64,000 nt of DNA from Alphaproteobacteria bacterium (lineage in GTDB: Bacteria > Pseudomonadota > Alphaproteobacteria > Micropepsales > Micropepsaceae), in assembly GCA_025924715.1 (NCBI GenBank), contig JAICHV010000006.1, positions 1-64,000 of the forward strand. Direction: 5' to 3'. Below, one piece after another: positions 7,779 through 15,876 of this stretch. Within the stretch, counting starts at the first letter, position 1. The number at the start of each line of letters is the position of its first letter. Below the pieces are notes generated by a model that had not been told where the DNA came from, searched no databases, and saw only the letters and a program-made list of their open reading frames with translations. The position numbers and the translations under genes were made by a program.

Positions 7779-9049
7779 CGTTCCAGCCGCGCTCCCGCCG
7801 GAGAATTGGAGCCATGCACTTCGCTATGACAGCTCTGACAGGAGGCGCCGATCAGCCGCGGATCGGGCAGCGGTCCATTGGCCATATTGCCGGCCGTCAT
7901 CAGTTCGGCGGGATGGCCGGTCTGGGCATGGCATTGCTGGCACAGCAGGGGCCGCGGCGCCGTCAGCAAGGCTTCGAAATTGGAGCCATGGGGATTGTGG
8001 CAGTTCAGGCAATTCTCGCGCACCGGCGCATGTTCGAAAATGAACGGGCCGCGCTTCTCGGCATGGCAGCCATAACAAACCTCATTGACGCTGTCTGCCT
8101 TGAGCAGCGGCGCTGTGGCGCTGCCATGGGGATTGTGGCAGTCGGTGCAATCCAGCTTGCCTTCCAGCAGAGGCATATGCGAGCGGCGGCTGAACTGCGC
8201 ATGCTGTTCCTTGTGACAGGCGAAACAGGTCTCGTTGATGGATTGGCGTGCCGTCAGCCCCCGCACCGAAAAATTGGCCATCGGATTGTGGCAATCGCTG
8301 CACGCCACATTGTTCGCTTCATGGATCGAGGCGTGCCAGAAAATGCGCTGGCCGCCGCTATGGCAGGCCAGGCATTGGCCATTCTGCTGGGCCACCGGCG
8401 TCACGCTTGTGCTGGAAAAGCGGATGATGGTGGAAGGATCGCGCGGATTTTTGATATGCGCCGAGCCCGGCCCATGGCAGGCCTCGCAGCCATTTTTCTC
8501 CAGCGCATTTTGGGGATTGAGGGTGAACACCTTGGCATGAATGGTGTGGGCCCAATTTGTCGCCGCCGCCTGATGGCAGCCGCTGCACACCTCCTCGCCG
8601 ACATAGTTGCGGCTTTCGGCGGGCTGGGCAGGCGGGGCCGGCGATGTTGCCAGTTGCGCGACGCGCACCGGCGCGGGCGCGACGGCGGCGGGCTGATACG
8701 GCGCCTTCAAATAGTCGCGCACAGTGGCGGCCAGATCGCCATCGCCCGTGGTGGGATGAAGCGGGGGCGCGATAGCGGGCGCGGCGATGGCGCCTTGCGG
8801 CACCGCGCCGCCATGCGCTTTCTTCAAATAAGCGGTCATCGCCTCCGTATGCCGCGCGGCCGCGGCGGGGTCGTCGGCGAAACTTTTTGCCAGCCGCGCA
8901 TTGGCGCAGGCCTGGTCGCAGGCATCGCCACCCAGCGAGGGCCCGGCCAGGCACAAGGCGGCCAGCAGAATCGTTCCGCCCAGCAGCGCGACTGCGCCGG
9001 AACGGGCAGCCCTGTCGAACAGCAGGTCCAGCCACGGGCGCAGACGCAT
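7775..9049 (-). CDS. Decahaem c-type cytochrome, MtrA/PioA/DmsE family
   Basis: The 424-residue protein carries exactly ten CxxCH haem sites, the first at about residue 155 (CSGCH) and the last near the C-terminus (CQSCH). The repeating pattern 'CxxCHNPHG' is typical of MtrA/DmsE cytochromes. It should be exported by its N-terminal hydrophobic helix (about residues 18-36) and matured by the periplasmic cytochrome c machinery. It would then span the neighbouring porin and pass electrons across the outer membrane. About 150 residues precede the first haem, including a Cys pair (DACDQAC) and an Ala/Pro-rich linker. This extension is longer than in Shewanella MtrA and recalls PioA. Confidence 0.95.
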   Translation of the reverse strand: MRLRPWLDLLFDRAARSGAVALLGGTILLAALCLAGPSLGGDACDQACANARLAKSFADDPAAAARHTEAMTAYLKKAHGGAVPQGAIAAPAIAPPLHPTTGDGDLAATVRDYLKAPYQPAAVAPAPVRVAQLATSPAPPAQPAESRNYVGEEVCSGCHQAAATNWAHTIHAKVFTLNPQNALEKNGCEACHGPGSAHIKNPRDPSTIIRFSSTSVTPVAQQNGQCLACHSGGQRIFWHASIHEANNVACSDCHNPMANFSVRGLTARQSINETCFACHKEQHAQFSRRSHMPLLEGKLDCTDCHNPHGSATAPLLKADSVNEVCYGCHAEKRGPFIFEHAPVRENCLNCHNPHGSNFEALLTAPRPLLCQQCHAQTGHPAELMTAGNMANGPLPDPRLIGASCQSCHSEVHGSNSPAGARLER

Positions 9050-9180
9050 TTGAAATCCCCACTCGAAAGGCGACCGTCGCCGCTATGTCCTAGACGGTTG
9101 GCGAAGCGCGATTCTTCCAGATCAAACCGGGGATGTCTCCGCGCAATCGTTTTTTTACGGCGTATCTTTTCACCGGGCGC

Positions 9181-12114
9181 TTATTTGCTAATCACCGAGA
9201 TCGAAGCGGCGGTGATGGCAAGCTGGCTGGTCATCTGAATCACATTCTGCAACACCACATCCCAGGCAAAGGGATGCAAGGTGCGCGGCACCACGATCAC
9301 CGAGCCCGGCGCCAACCGCGGCGGATCGCCCAGCCATGAGGTGCCGTTGGCCTGCTGCGCCGAGCCGTCCGGCTGGATGACGAAAATATGGTCGGTGTCG
9401 GCAATCTCGGTCATGCCGCCGGCCTGGGCCAGGTAATCGGCCACCGAACGGCCCGGCTTGAACTGAATGCCGCTGGGCGACATCACCTCGCCCGCCACCA
9501 CCACCGAATTGGGCAGGCGCGGGATGAACAATTGATCGCCCGGCTCCAGCACGATGTCGAGTTCGGGATGGGCGGCGACCTCCTTGGGATCGATCTGCAC
9601 CGCCACCCGTCCACCCTGGCCGCCGGCCTGGCGCAGGCGCTGCATCATCTGGCCGACATATTGGATTTCGGCGTCCGAGATCTGCGCCTTATTGGCGCTT
9701 ACTGTGCTCATCAGCCCGACGAGTTGGCTGTCCAGCGCATCGGCCTCGCGTTGCAGCACGCCGCGCTCCTGTTCCGCCACCGAGCGGCGCAGGAAAATCG
9801 CCCCATAAGGATAGGCGGCTTCGGTTAGTCCGCCGGCGCGGCTCAGGACCGACGACAGTCTTTCGCTGCGGGTGATGGCGTAGGACCCCGGATAGCGCAC
9901 TTCGCCATAAATGGTCATCTGCCCGGCGCTGTCGGAAAAGACTTTGTTGAAGCGAATACTGTCCAGTGGCCGCAGCGAAACCTGTGAGAACTGATCCGCC
10001 GCCAATTTGTAGGTCTTGCGAACGGTGCGCGAGACCCCCGATTGGTTGTCGATCTCGGCGGAGGAAATCTCGATCCCGCTGAGATCGACATTGGGGGTGA
10101 TACCGCCGGCCGCCTGTACGATCCGGTCCAGTCCCACGCCTTGCAGCGCCAGGAAGGCACCGGGGTCGTTCACTTCGCCGCCGACCACCACGTAATAATG
10201 GCCGAGGCTGCGGACCAGCAATTGGCGCTGGTCGTCATCCAGCCCCACGAACAGACGCAGCGCCGGCCGGGCAGCGTTTTCGGGAGCAGCGGGAGGTTTT
10301 GCGGTCAGCGCCCCGTCCTGCGCTGTGGCGCTGTCGCCGCGCGAGTCGGTGTCATTGGCTTGCGGTTTTGGTTCCGGGGGCGCTGGGATGCCCCCCAGTT
10401 CCGGCAGATCGTCATTGCCGGCAAGGCCAAAGGGGCCGGGAAGGCGCTGCGCCGGTAACGGCGCGATGGGTGAAACACGCGGCGGCTGCACCACCGGCCG
10501 CGGTGCTTCGGGGCCATTCGGCACCGATGCACCATTCGGCGCAAAGCCGGTCGGCGATGGCATGGCGCCGCTAACGGCGCCGGTTTGCAGCGACTGGGCC
10601 GACACCGGCTGACCGTCGGCGTTGCGGCCATTGGCCTGGGGCCGCTCTGCGGCCCCATTGTTTTCGGCCTCGCGCATCGCCGCCTGCGCCGCGCCGCGCG
10701 CGATGTAGCGCATTTCGGCGACATTGAGGATATAGACCACATCATTGGATTGCAGCGGCAGATCGGATTTCCCGCTCATCACATCCACCGGCGAGAAAGC
10801 GATAACGCCGCGCTGCAAGGTCAGCGGATCCAGACGCAGCACCGCCGCCGTCAGCAAATAAGGCAAGGGCTGCCCCGGCTGGGCGGCGAACATGTCCGGC
10901 GATTTCAGCAAGGCTTTCAAACTGGGAGCATCGCCCAGCGCGAAATAGCCATGCGAGCCCGTGGCCCCCATCAATTCCACCCCCGCCATCGCGGCATCGC
11001 CGCCGGCCGCCACGAACAGCGCATCGCCGTCGCGCACAGTCACATCGGTGCCGGCCAGCGCCTGCATGCGCCGCTGACCGTCATCGCCGGTCCGCATCAC
11101 CGAAATCCGGTAGGCGCCGCGCACGGGGGGCCCACCTGCCAGAGCCAGAAGCTGGCTGGCGCGCAGCCCGGGGGCGCCGGACGGCAGCTCATAAATTCCG
11201 GGCCGGCGAATTTGTCCGGCCACCGCCACCACGCCGCCCAGGATCGGCACCACAATGCGGTCGCCATCGGTCAGGGTGACATCGCTGGACGATCCCTCAT
11301 TGGTGAGAAGGGAATAGAGATCGATCCGCAAGCTGTGGCCGGCCCGTACGACCTGGATATTACGCAGCGAACCGCTTTTCTTCACGCCGCCGGCAAGATT
11401 GAGGGCGTCCAGCGCGGTCGAAAGCCCGGTCAGGGTATAGGTCCCCGGCGCATTGGCCTCACCGACGACCCGCACCGTGATCTGGCGCACCGCACCGACC
11501 GAAACCGACACTTCGGTGCCGACAAAGGCGCGCGACACCGCCCGCTCCAGATCGGCGCGGAAGGCTCCGAAGCTGCGCCCGGCAGCGGCGATCGGCGGCA
11601 GATTGGGCAGCACCACCCGGCCATCGCGATCGACGCGGGTGCGATAATTGGCGTTTTCCTGGCCATGCAGCGCGGCCACGATCTCATCCCCGGCACCCAG
11701 GATGTAATTGTCCTGCAAGGCGCCGCTCTGGCGTACCACCAGCGGACTTCCCCGCCCGAAATTGTCATAGCCGAATTGGGTCAGGCGCTGACCGGCGCGA
11801 AGGCTCATCAAACGCTCCAGCGCCGACAATCCGGCCGTCGCTGGTGCTGCTGTCAGCTGGCCCACGCCCGGCGGGCCCGGGGATAGGGAAGGCGGATAGG
11901 CCGCCGGCGGCACAACCTGTACTGTGGGTTGAACGCCGGGATCGAGACTCTGCGCCCCGCCGCGCTGCTGCAACGCGCGCAAGACTTCCTGCGACAAGGG
12001 ATCGCCAAGCGCGCCGGCGGCGGAGTTGGTGGTCTGCGCCGCGGCGGAAAAGCACAACCCCAGGCTTGCCGCCGCCAGGGCGTAGGCAAAAATTCTTACC
12101 GCGCCTACCCGCAT
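9181..12114 (-). CDS. Polysaccharide export outer-membrane protein with several SLBB domains
   Basis: The start at 12114 gives a signal peptide (MRVGAVRIFAYALAAASLGLCFSAAAQ) and a 977-residue product. After about 130 residues comes a polysaccharide export domain (YILGAGDEIVAALHG ... RVDRDGRVVLPNLPPI), then repeated SLBB units recognisable by 'V.V.GEV..PG.Y' blocks near residues 220-290, 300-370, 655-700, 745-790 and 880-910. A Pro/Ala-rich linker lies around residues 520-620. Wza-like proteins of this class form the periplasmic and outer-membrane channel for exopolysaccharide. It is much longer than Wza (about 380 residues), more like the large multi-SLBB exporters of other bacteria. It follows the Wzz gene on the same strand. 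Confidence 0.92.
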   Translation of the reverse strand: MRVGAVRIFAYALAAASLGLCFSAAAQTTNSAAGALGDPLSQEVLRALQQRGGAQSLDPGVQPTVQVVPPAAYPPSLSPGPPGVGQLTAAPATAGLSALERLMSLRAGQRLTQFGYDNFGRGSPLVVRQSGALQDNYILGAGDEIVAALHGQENANYRTRVDRDGRVVLPNLPPIAAAGRSFGAFRADLERAVSRAFVGTEVSVSVGAVRQITVRVVGEANAPGTYTLTGLSTALDALNLAGGVKKSGSLRNIQVVRAGHSLRIDLYSLLTNEGSSSDVTLTDGDRIVVPILGGVVAVAGQIRRPGIYELPSGAPGLRASQLLALAGGPPVRGAYRISVMRTGDDGQRRMQALAGTDVTVRDGDALFVAAGGDAAMAGVELMGATGSHGYFALGDAPSLKALLKSPDMFAAQPGQPLPYLLTAAVLRLDPLTLQRGVIAFSPVDVMSGKSDLPLQSNDVVYILNVAEMRYIARGAAQAAMREAENNGAAERPQANGRNADGQPVSAQSLQTGAVSGAMPSPTGFAPNGASVPNGPEAPRPVVQPPRVSPIAPLPAQRLPGPFGLAGNDDLPELGGIPAPPEPKPQANDTDSRGDSATAQDGALTAKPPAAPENAARPALRLFVGLDDDQRQLLVRSLGHYYVVVGGEVNDPGAFLALQGVGLDRIVQAAGGITPNVDLSGIEISSAEIDNQSGVSRTVRKTYKLAADQFSQVSLRPLDSIRFNKVFSDSAGQMTIYGEVRYPGSYAITRSERLSSVLSRAGGLTEAAYPYGAIFLRRSVAEQERGVLQREADALDSQLVGLMSTVSANKAQISDAEIQYVGQMMQRLRQAGGQGGRVAVQIDPKEVAAHPELDIVLEPGDQLFIPRLPNSVVVAGEVMSPSGIQFKPGRSVADYLAQAGGMTEIADTDHIFVIQPDGSAQQANGTSWLGDPPRLAPGSVIVVPRTLHPFAWDVVLQNVIQMTSQLAITAASISVISK

Positions 12115-12333
12115 GATGCCGCGCGCGCCTCGGACGGAATTTTTCCTTCTCTCAAAGCCGATGCCCAATCCATGAACCCCATGCCAGATCTTGGCGCTGC
12201 GCATTCAAACCTAATGCAGGGCTCGCAAAGCGGACAAGCATGGCGCGGCACGCGATGGTTGAAGAATCCCGTAAATCGCATCGTAGCGTCGTAAATTCGC
12301 CGCGCCTTGAATGTACGCGGTAATTCTGCGCGG

Positions 12334-13248
12334 CTAAGCGTCTTGCGAGAATCGACCACTGCGCCGCCGTTCGGCCCACCACACCACCAGGCATGCCAGA
12401 AGAATTCCGCCGACCATGCCGATTGCGGCGATCATCGCGCGATTGGGAGAAACCCGTTCGCGCAAATCGGGTACGGTCGGCGCGTCGATCACCCGGAAGG
12501 CGAAATCGCGCTGTCCATTGGCGGACATGTAATTCTGCAATTCGCGATCGTAAGATGCCGCCAAGGCAGCGGTCAGCGCGTTCTGTGCCCCGCCCTGGCC
12601 CGCCATTTCTATCTGCTCGCTGAGGTAAGCCATGTTACGGCGGGCATCGGAAATGGCGCGCTGGCGCAGTTGGTTGTTGGTGAGTTCGATCAAATCGCCC
12701 GCCCATTTCGCCGCCAGGACCCGATCTTTCCAGGTGATGCTCAAGGTCACAATGCCGCTGCGCCGGTCCAGTTCGACGTCGCGGATGCTCTGGTCGAACA
12801 GCCGAAAAGCCTGGCGCAGGGTGGGCTGCTGCGATGGCGGCACCCTCCAGGCCTTCGCCGCCGTATCCCATTTTGAAGCGTAGAGCACCGGCAAGAGATT
12901 GGCCTGGGTGGCATAAGTGTCGAACAATTCGCGCGAACGCAGCACCGCCAGCGCCTCATCCTGATTGCTGGCGGGCCGGCCCAGCAGCGCACCGAGCCCA
13001 CCCAGATTGGCCAATCCGCTGCTCAGCGCGGAATTCACATTTACGCCGTTACTTGTGGTGACCGGCATGACGGTGATTTCCGCACGCCAATAGGAGGACA
13101 TCAGGAAAGACGCCGCGACCGCCGCTGCCACGCAGAGGACTACAACCGCAGCAAACAAGATCCAACGCCGGCGTGCCGCGGCGAGGAACAGCGTAAAGCG
13201 ATCTTCGCCGCCGCTTTCCAACCAGTGAGGTGACGTTGTCACGTTCAT
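12334..13248 (-). CDS. Wzz/chain-length determinant family inner-membrane protein
   Basis: The 304-residue product has the two-helix layout of Wzz/GumC-type proteins: a first membrane segment (WILFAAVVVLCVAAAVAASFLM) near residues 28-49, a periplasmic helical domain, and a second segment (IAAIGMVGGILLACLVVWW) just before a short basic tail. There is no fused tyrosine kinase. Such proteins set polymer length and link the inner-membrane polymerase to the SLBB exporter, which is the next gene downstream. I chose the start at 13248; an in-frame start 27 bases upstream (beginning MKKRTERAA) is also possible. The flippase gene is divergent from it. Confidence 0.88.
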   Translation of the reverse strand: MNVTTSPHWLESGGEDRFTLFLAAARRRWILFAAVVVLCVAAAVAASFLMSSYWRAEITVMPVTTSNGVNVNSALSSGLANLGGLGALLGRPASNQDEALAVLRSRELFDTYATQANLLPVLYASKWDTAAKAWRVPPSQQPTLRQAFRLFDQSIRDVELDRRSGIVTLSITWKDRVLAAKWAGDLIELTNNQLRQRAISDARRNMAYLSEQIEMAGQGGAQNALTAALAASYDRELQNYMSANGQRDFAFRVIDAPTVPDLRERVSPNRAMIAAIGMVGGILLACLVVWWAERRRSGRFSQDA

Positions 13249-13361
13249 CGCGGCACGCTCGGTTCTTTTTTTCATCAATGCGCAAACAGCATTTCCAAAC
13301 AAGTCGCATCGCGTCAAGCTATCCTTGCCGAGGGGCGCGGCGCAGGTCGAGGAGAAGAATT

Positions 13362-14648
13362 GTGCTGGAGCGAATGCGGCGTTCGGCCTTGGCCGGCGGT
13401 TTAACCGATCAGGCCGTCGTCTCGGCGGGAAATTTTGCCCTCAATCTGCTGCTCGCCCGCAGCTTCAGCGAACATGATTACGGCGCGTTCTCGCTGATCC
13501 TCTCCTTTGTACTGTTTCTCAACACGCTTCATCAGGCCTATGTCACCTATCCGCTTTCGGTGGAGGCGGGCGCCCCTGAAGCGCGGTTTGGTTTTCTTCT
13601 GGTGATCGCCGCCGCGCTCACCGGCCTGGAGATGCTGCTCTTCTTTCCGGTGATGGCGGGCGTGGCAGCCAGTGCGCGACAAAGCTTGCTGCTGGTGCCG
13701 GCCTGCATCTTCCTCTTTGCCTGGCAATTACAAGATGTCTGGCGCCGCGGATTGATCGCCCGCGCCCGTTATGGCGCTGCCGTTGTCAGCGATCTGGTCC
13801 GCTATGGCCTGCCGCTGCTGGTGCTGCTCATCCTCGCGCGCGCAGGCGCCTTGTCGCTCGCCTGGATATTCCCCCTGCTTGCCGCCGCGTCGCTGATCGC
13901 GGCGCAGCCGCTGCTGGCCCGCGCTTTCGCGCAGCGTACTGCCTTGCGCGGCGGATTGCGGCGCGAGGCCGGCGCCCATTGGCGCATGGGCGCGCCGGTG
14001 ATCGGCGCCAATATGCTGGCGGCGCTTTCGACTCAATGGTTTTTGTGGCTGTTGGCCTGGAGCCATGATCTCACCCGCTCGGCGGCGCTGGTAGCGCTGG
14101 CCAATATCGTCGCCTTTTCCAATCCGGTGATTTACGGGATGGAAAATATTCTGGTGCCCGAGATCGCGCGGCAACGCGACAAAATGAATTTTGCCGGGTT
14201 GATGACAATTCTGCGGCGCCGCAGCCTGGCCGCCTTCCTGCTGGTGATGCCGCTGTTCGCGGCGGTGCTGATCTGGCCCGGCGCCGTCCTGCACCTGTTC
14301 TATGGCGCGCACAAATCCTATGGCCAATATGAGAGCGCGCTCAGGATGCTGGCTGGGGCCTATGCCGCGACATTGGCGGCTTCCATCCTGAGCGCCACGT
14401 TGCGCGGCTATCGGGCCAGCGGCGCGGTGTTCAAGATGCAGCTCTATCCGGCCCTGCTGGGCATCACGCTGGGAAGTTGGCTGACCTTGCGCCTGGGCGT
14501 GCCGGGCGCCTGTCTTGCCACCCTATCCGCCAGCCTGCTGCGCGCCGCCATCGGCGGATATTATGTCTATGGTCTGCGGGGTCGCACCCAGCGCGCGCGG
14601 GGTCCCGGCATCACCGCCCGGACCGCCGATATCGGGCAGAGCGCTTGA
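13362..14648 (+). CDS. Oligosaccharide flippase family membrane protein (Wzx-like)
   Basis: The 428-residue protein has about twelve hydrophobic segments with short loops and few charges, as in the MOP/polysaccharide synthase superfamily that flips lipid-linked repeat units across the inner membrane. The N-terminal block 'GGLTDQAVVSAGNFALNLLLARSFSEHDYGAFSL' is characteristic. A GTG start at 13362 is preferred because GAGGAGAA lies 4-5 bases upstream; an ATG four codons later is the alternative. The next gene, a glycosyltransferase, starts on the last base of this stop codon, so the two are co-translated. The polymerase partner (Wzy) is not obvious in the window. Confidence 0.86.
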   Translation: MLERMRRSALAGGLTDQAVVSAGNFALNLLLARSFSEHDYGAFSLILSFVLFLNTLHQAYVTYPLSVEAGAPEARFGFLLVIAAALTGLEMLLFFPVMAGVAASARQSLLLVPACIFLFAWQLQDVWRRGLIARARYGAAVVSDLVRYGLPLLVLLILARAGALSLAWIFPLLAAASLIAAQPLLARAFAQRTALRGGLRREAGAHWRMGAPVIGANMLAALSTQWFLWLLAWSHDLTRSAALVALANIVAFSNPVIYGMENILVPEIARQRDKMNFAGLMTILRRRSLAAFLLVMPLFAAVLIWPGAVLHLFYGAHKSYGQYESALRMLAGAYAATLAASILSATLRGYRASGAVFKMQLYPALLGITLGSWLTLRLGVPGACLATLSASLLRAAIGGYYVYGLRGRTQRARGPGITARTADIGQSA

Positions 14649-15712
14649 TGAGCCCGCCACTTGCCCAACGCGTGGTCGTTGCCATTCCCTGCCTGAACGA
14701 GGCTTCGGGCATCGAAGCGGTGGTGCGCGGCCTCACCGCCGCTGAGAACACAATTGCCAACTTGCGCATCATCGCCGTCGACGGCGGCAGCAGCGACGGC
14801 ACGCAAACAGTCCTGACGCGGCTGGCGGCGGACCTGCCGGTCTTTGATTGGATCGATGCTCCCGGTACGGGGATCAGTGCCGCCGTCAATCTTATCGCCC
14901 GCGATTTCGCAAGGAGAGCCGATATCCTGGTGCGCTGCGACGCCCACGCGGCCTATCCGCCCGATTTTTTGTCCGCGCTGGTCCACAGCCTGGAACGCAG
15001 CGGCGCGGTTTCCCTGGTGGTGCCGATGGATTCACTGGGGCAAAGCGGCTTTCAGAAGGCCGTCGCCTGGGTCAGCGACAGCCGCATCGGATCGGGCGGC
15101 GCCGCCCATCGCGGCGGGCGGATCAGCGGCTTCGTCGATCATGGGCATCACGCGGCTTTCCGCTTGCAGGACTTTCTCGCCCTGGGCGGTTATGATGAGA
15201 GTTTCAGCCATAACGAAGATGCCGAGCTGGATTGCCGGTTGCGCGCCAACGGCGCGAAGATTTTTCTCGACGCCGCCATTCGCGTTGTTTATCGCCCCCG
15301 TGGAAGTATTCGCGCCCTGGCGCGACAATATTTTCTCTATGGCAAGGGCCGCTCGCGCACCATGCGCCGCCATCCCGGCTCGGCGCGGCTGCGCCAGCTC
15401 GCCGTCCCCTCGCATCTGTTCCTGTTCATCCTGTCGCTGGCCGCGGCCGCGATCAGCCGGCAAGCGATCTTCCTGGCTTGGCCGGCGGTTTATGGAACCA
15501 TATTGCTCGGCACCTCGCTGATCATGACGCTGCGCAAGCGCTCCTGGTGCGGGCTTTGGGCCGGACCGGCGGCGGGCGTGATGCACACCGCCTGGGCCCT
15601 GGGCTTTCTGACGGGCTTGCTGGCGGTGCGTGAGCCGGTCTGGGCGCGGGTTCGCGTAGCGGGCCCTCGCCTGGCAACGGCCAATGCTCACGGCGAAGCT
15701 CCGGAATATTGA
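14648..15712 (+). CDS. Family 2 glycosyltransferase, ExoA-like
   Basis: The 354-residue protein begins with a GT-A fold: 'VVAIPCLNEASGIEAVV' at the nucleotide-sugar site, 'IIAVDGGSSDGTQTVL', and 'DILVRCDAHAAYPPDF' with the metal-binding aspartate replacing the usual DxD by 'RCDAH', as in succinoglycan ExoA. A second block 'GHHAAFRLQDFLALGGYDESFSHNEDAELDCRLR' holds the acceptor and base region. Three C-terminal membrane helices anchor it in the inner membrane. It should extend the lipid-linked repeat unit begun by the sugar transferase at 3660-4379. It starts one base inside the stop of the flippase gene. Confidence 0.9.
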   Translation: MSPPLAQRVVVAIPCLNEASGIEAVVRGLTAAENTIANLRIIAVDGGSSDGTQTVLTRLAADLPVFDWIDAPGTGISAAVNLIARDFARRADILVRCDAHAAYPPDFLSALVHSLERSGAVSLVVPMDSLGQSGFQKAVAWVSDSRIGSGGAAHRGGRISGFVDHGHHAAFRLQDFLALGGYDESFSHNEDAELDCRLRANGAKIFLDAAIRVVYRPRGSIRALARQYFLYGKGRSRTMRRHPGSARLRQLAVPSHLFLFILSLAAAAISRQAIFLAWPAVYGTILLGTSLIMTLRKRSWCGLWAGPAAGVMHTAWALGFLTGLLAVREPVWARVRVAGPRLATANAHGEAPEY

Positions 15713-15876
15713 CTGCGGGACCGTGCGCCGCTTCAGCACACCGCCGTCCAATTCGAGGTCCTGATCGGCACCGCCAGCGCCAACATTACGGCTGCCAACA
15801 TAATGCCGGATGGCTGAGATTGTACGCTGTCACGCGATCGGCTAAACCGCCGGTCTGCCCAATCCTGCAGGATGTG

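Noticed and set aside
7814..9238. A 474-residue plus-strand frame opposite the decahaem cytochrome
   Set aside because: The minus strand has ten CxxCH motifs in frame, so the opposite frame is a shadow.
10585..11886. A 433-residue plus-strand frame opposite the SLBB exporter
   Set aside because: It is antisense to clear SLBB repeats and has a His/Arg/Gln-rich shadow composition.
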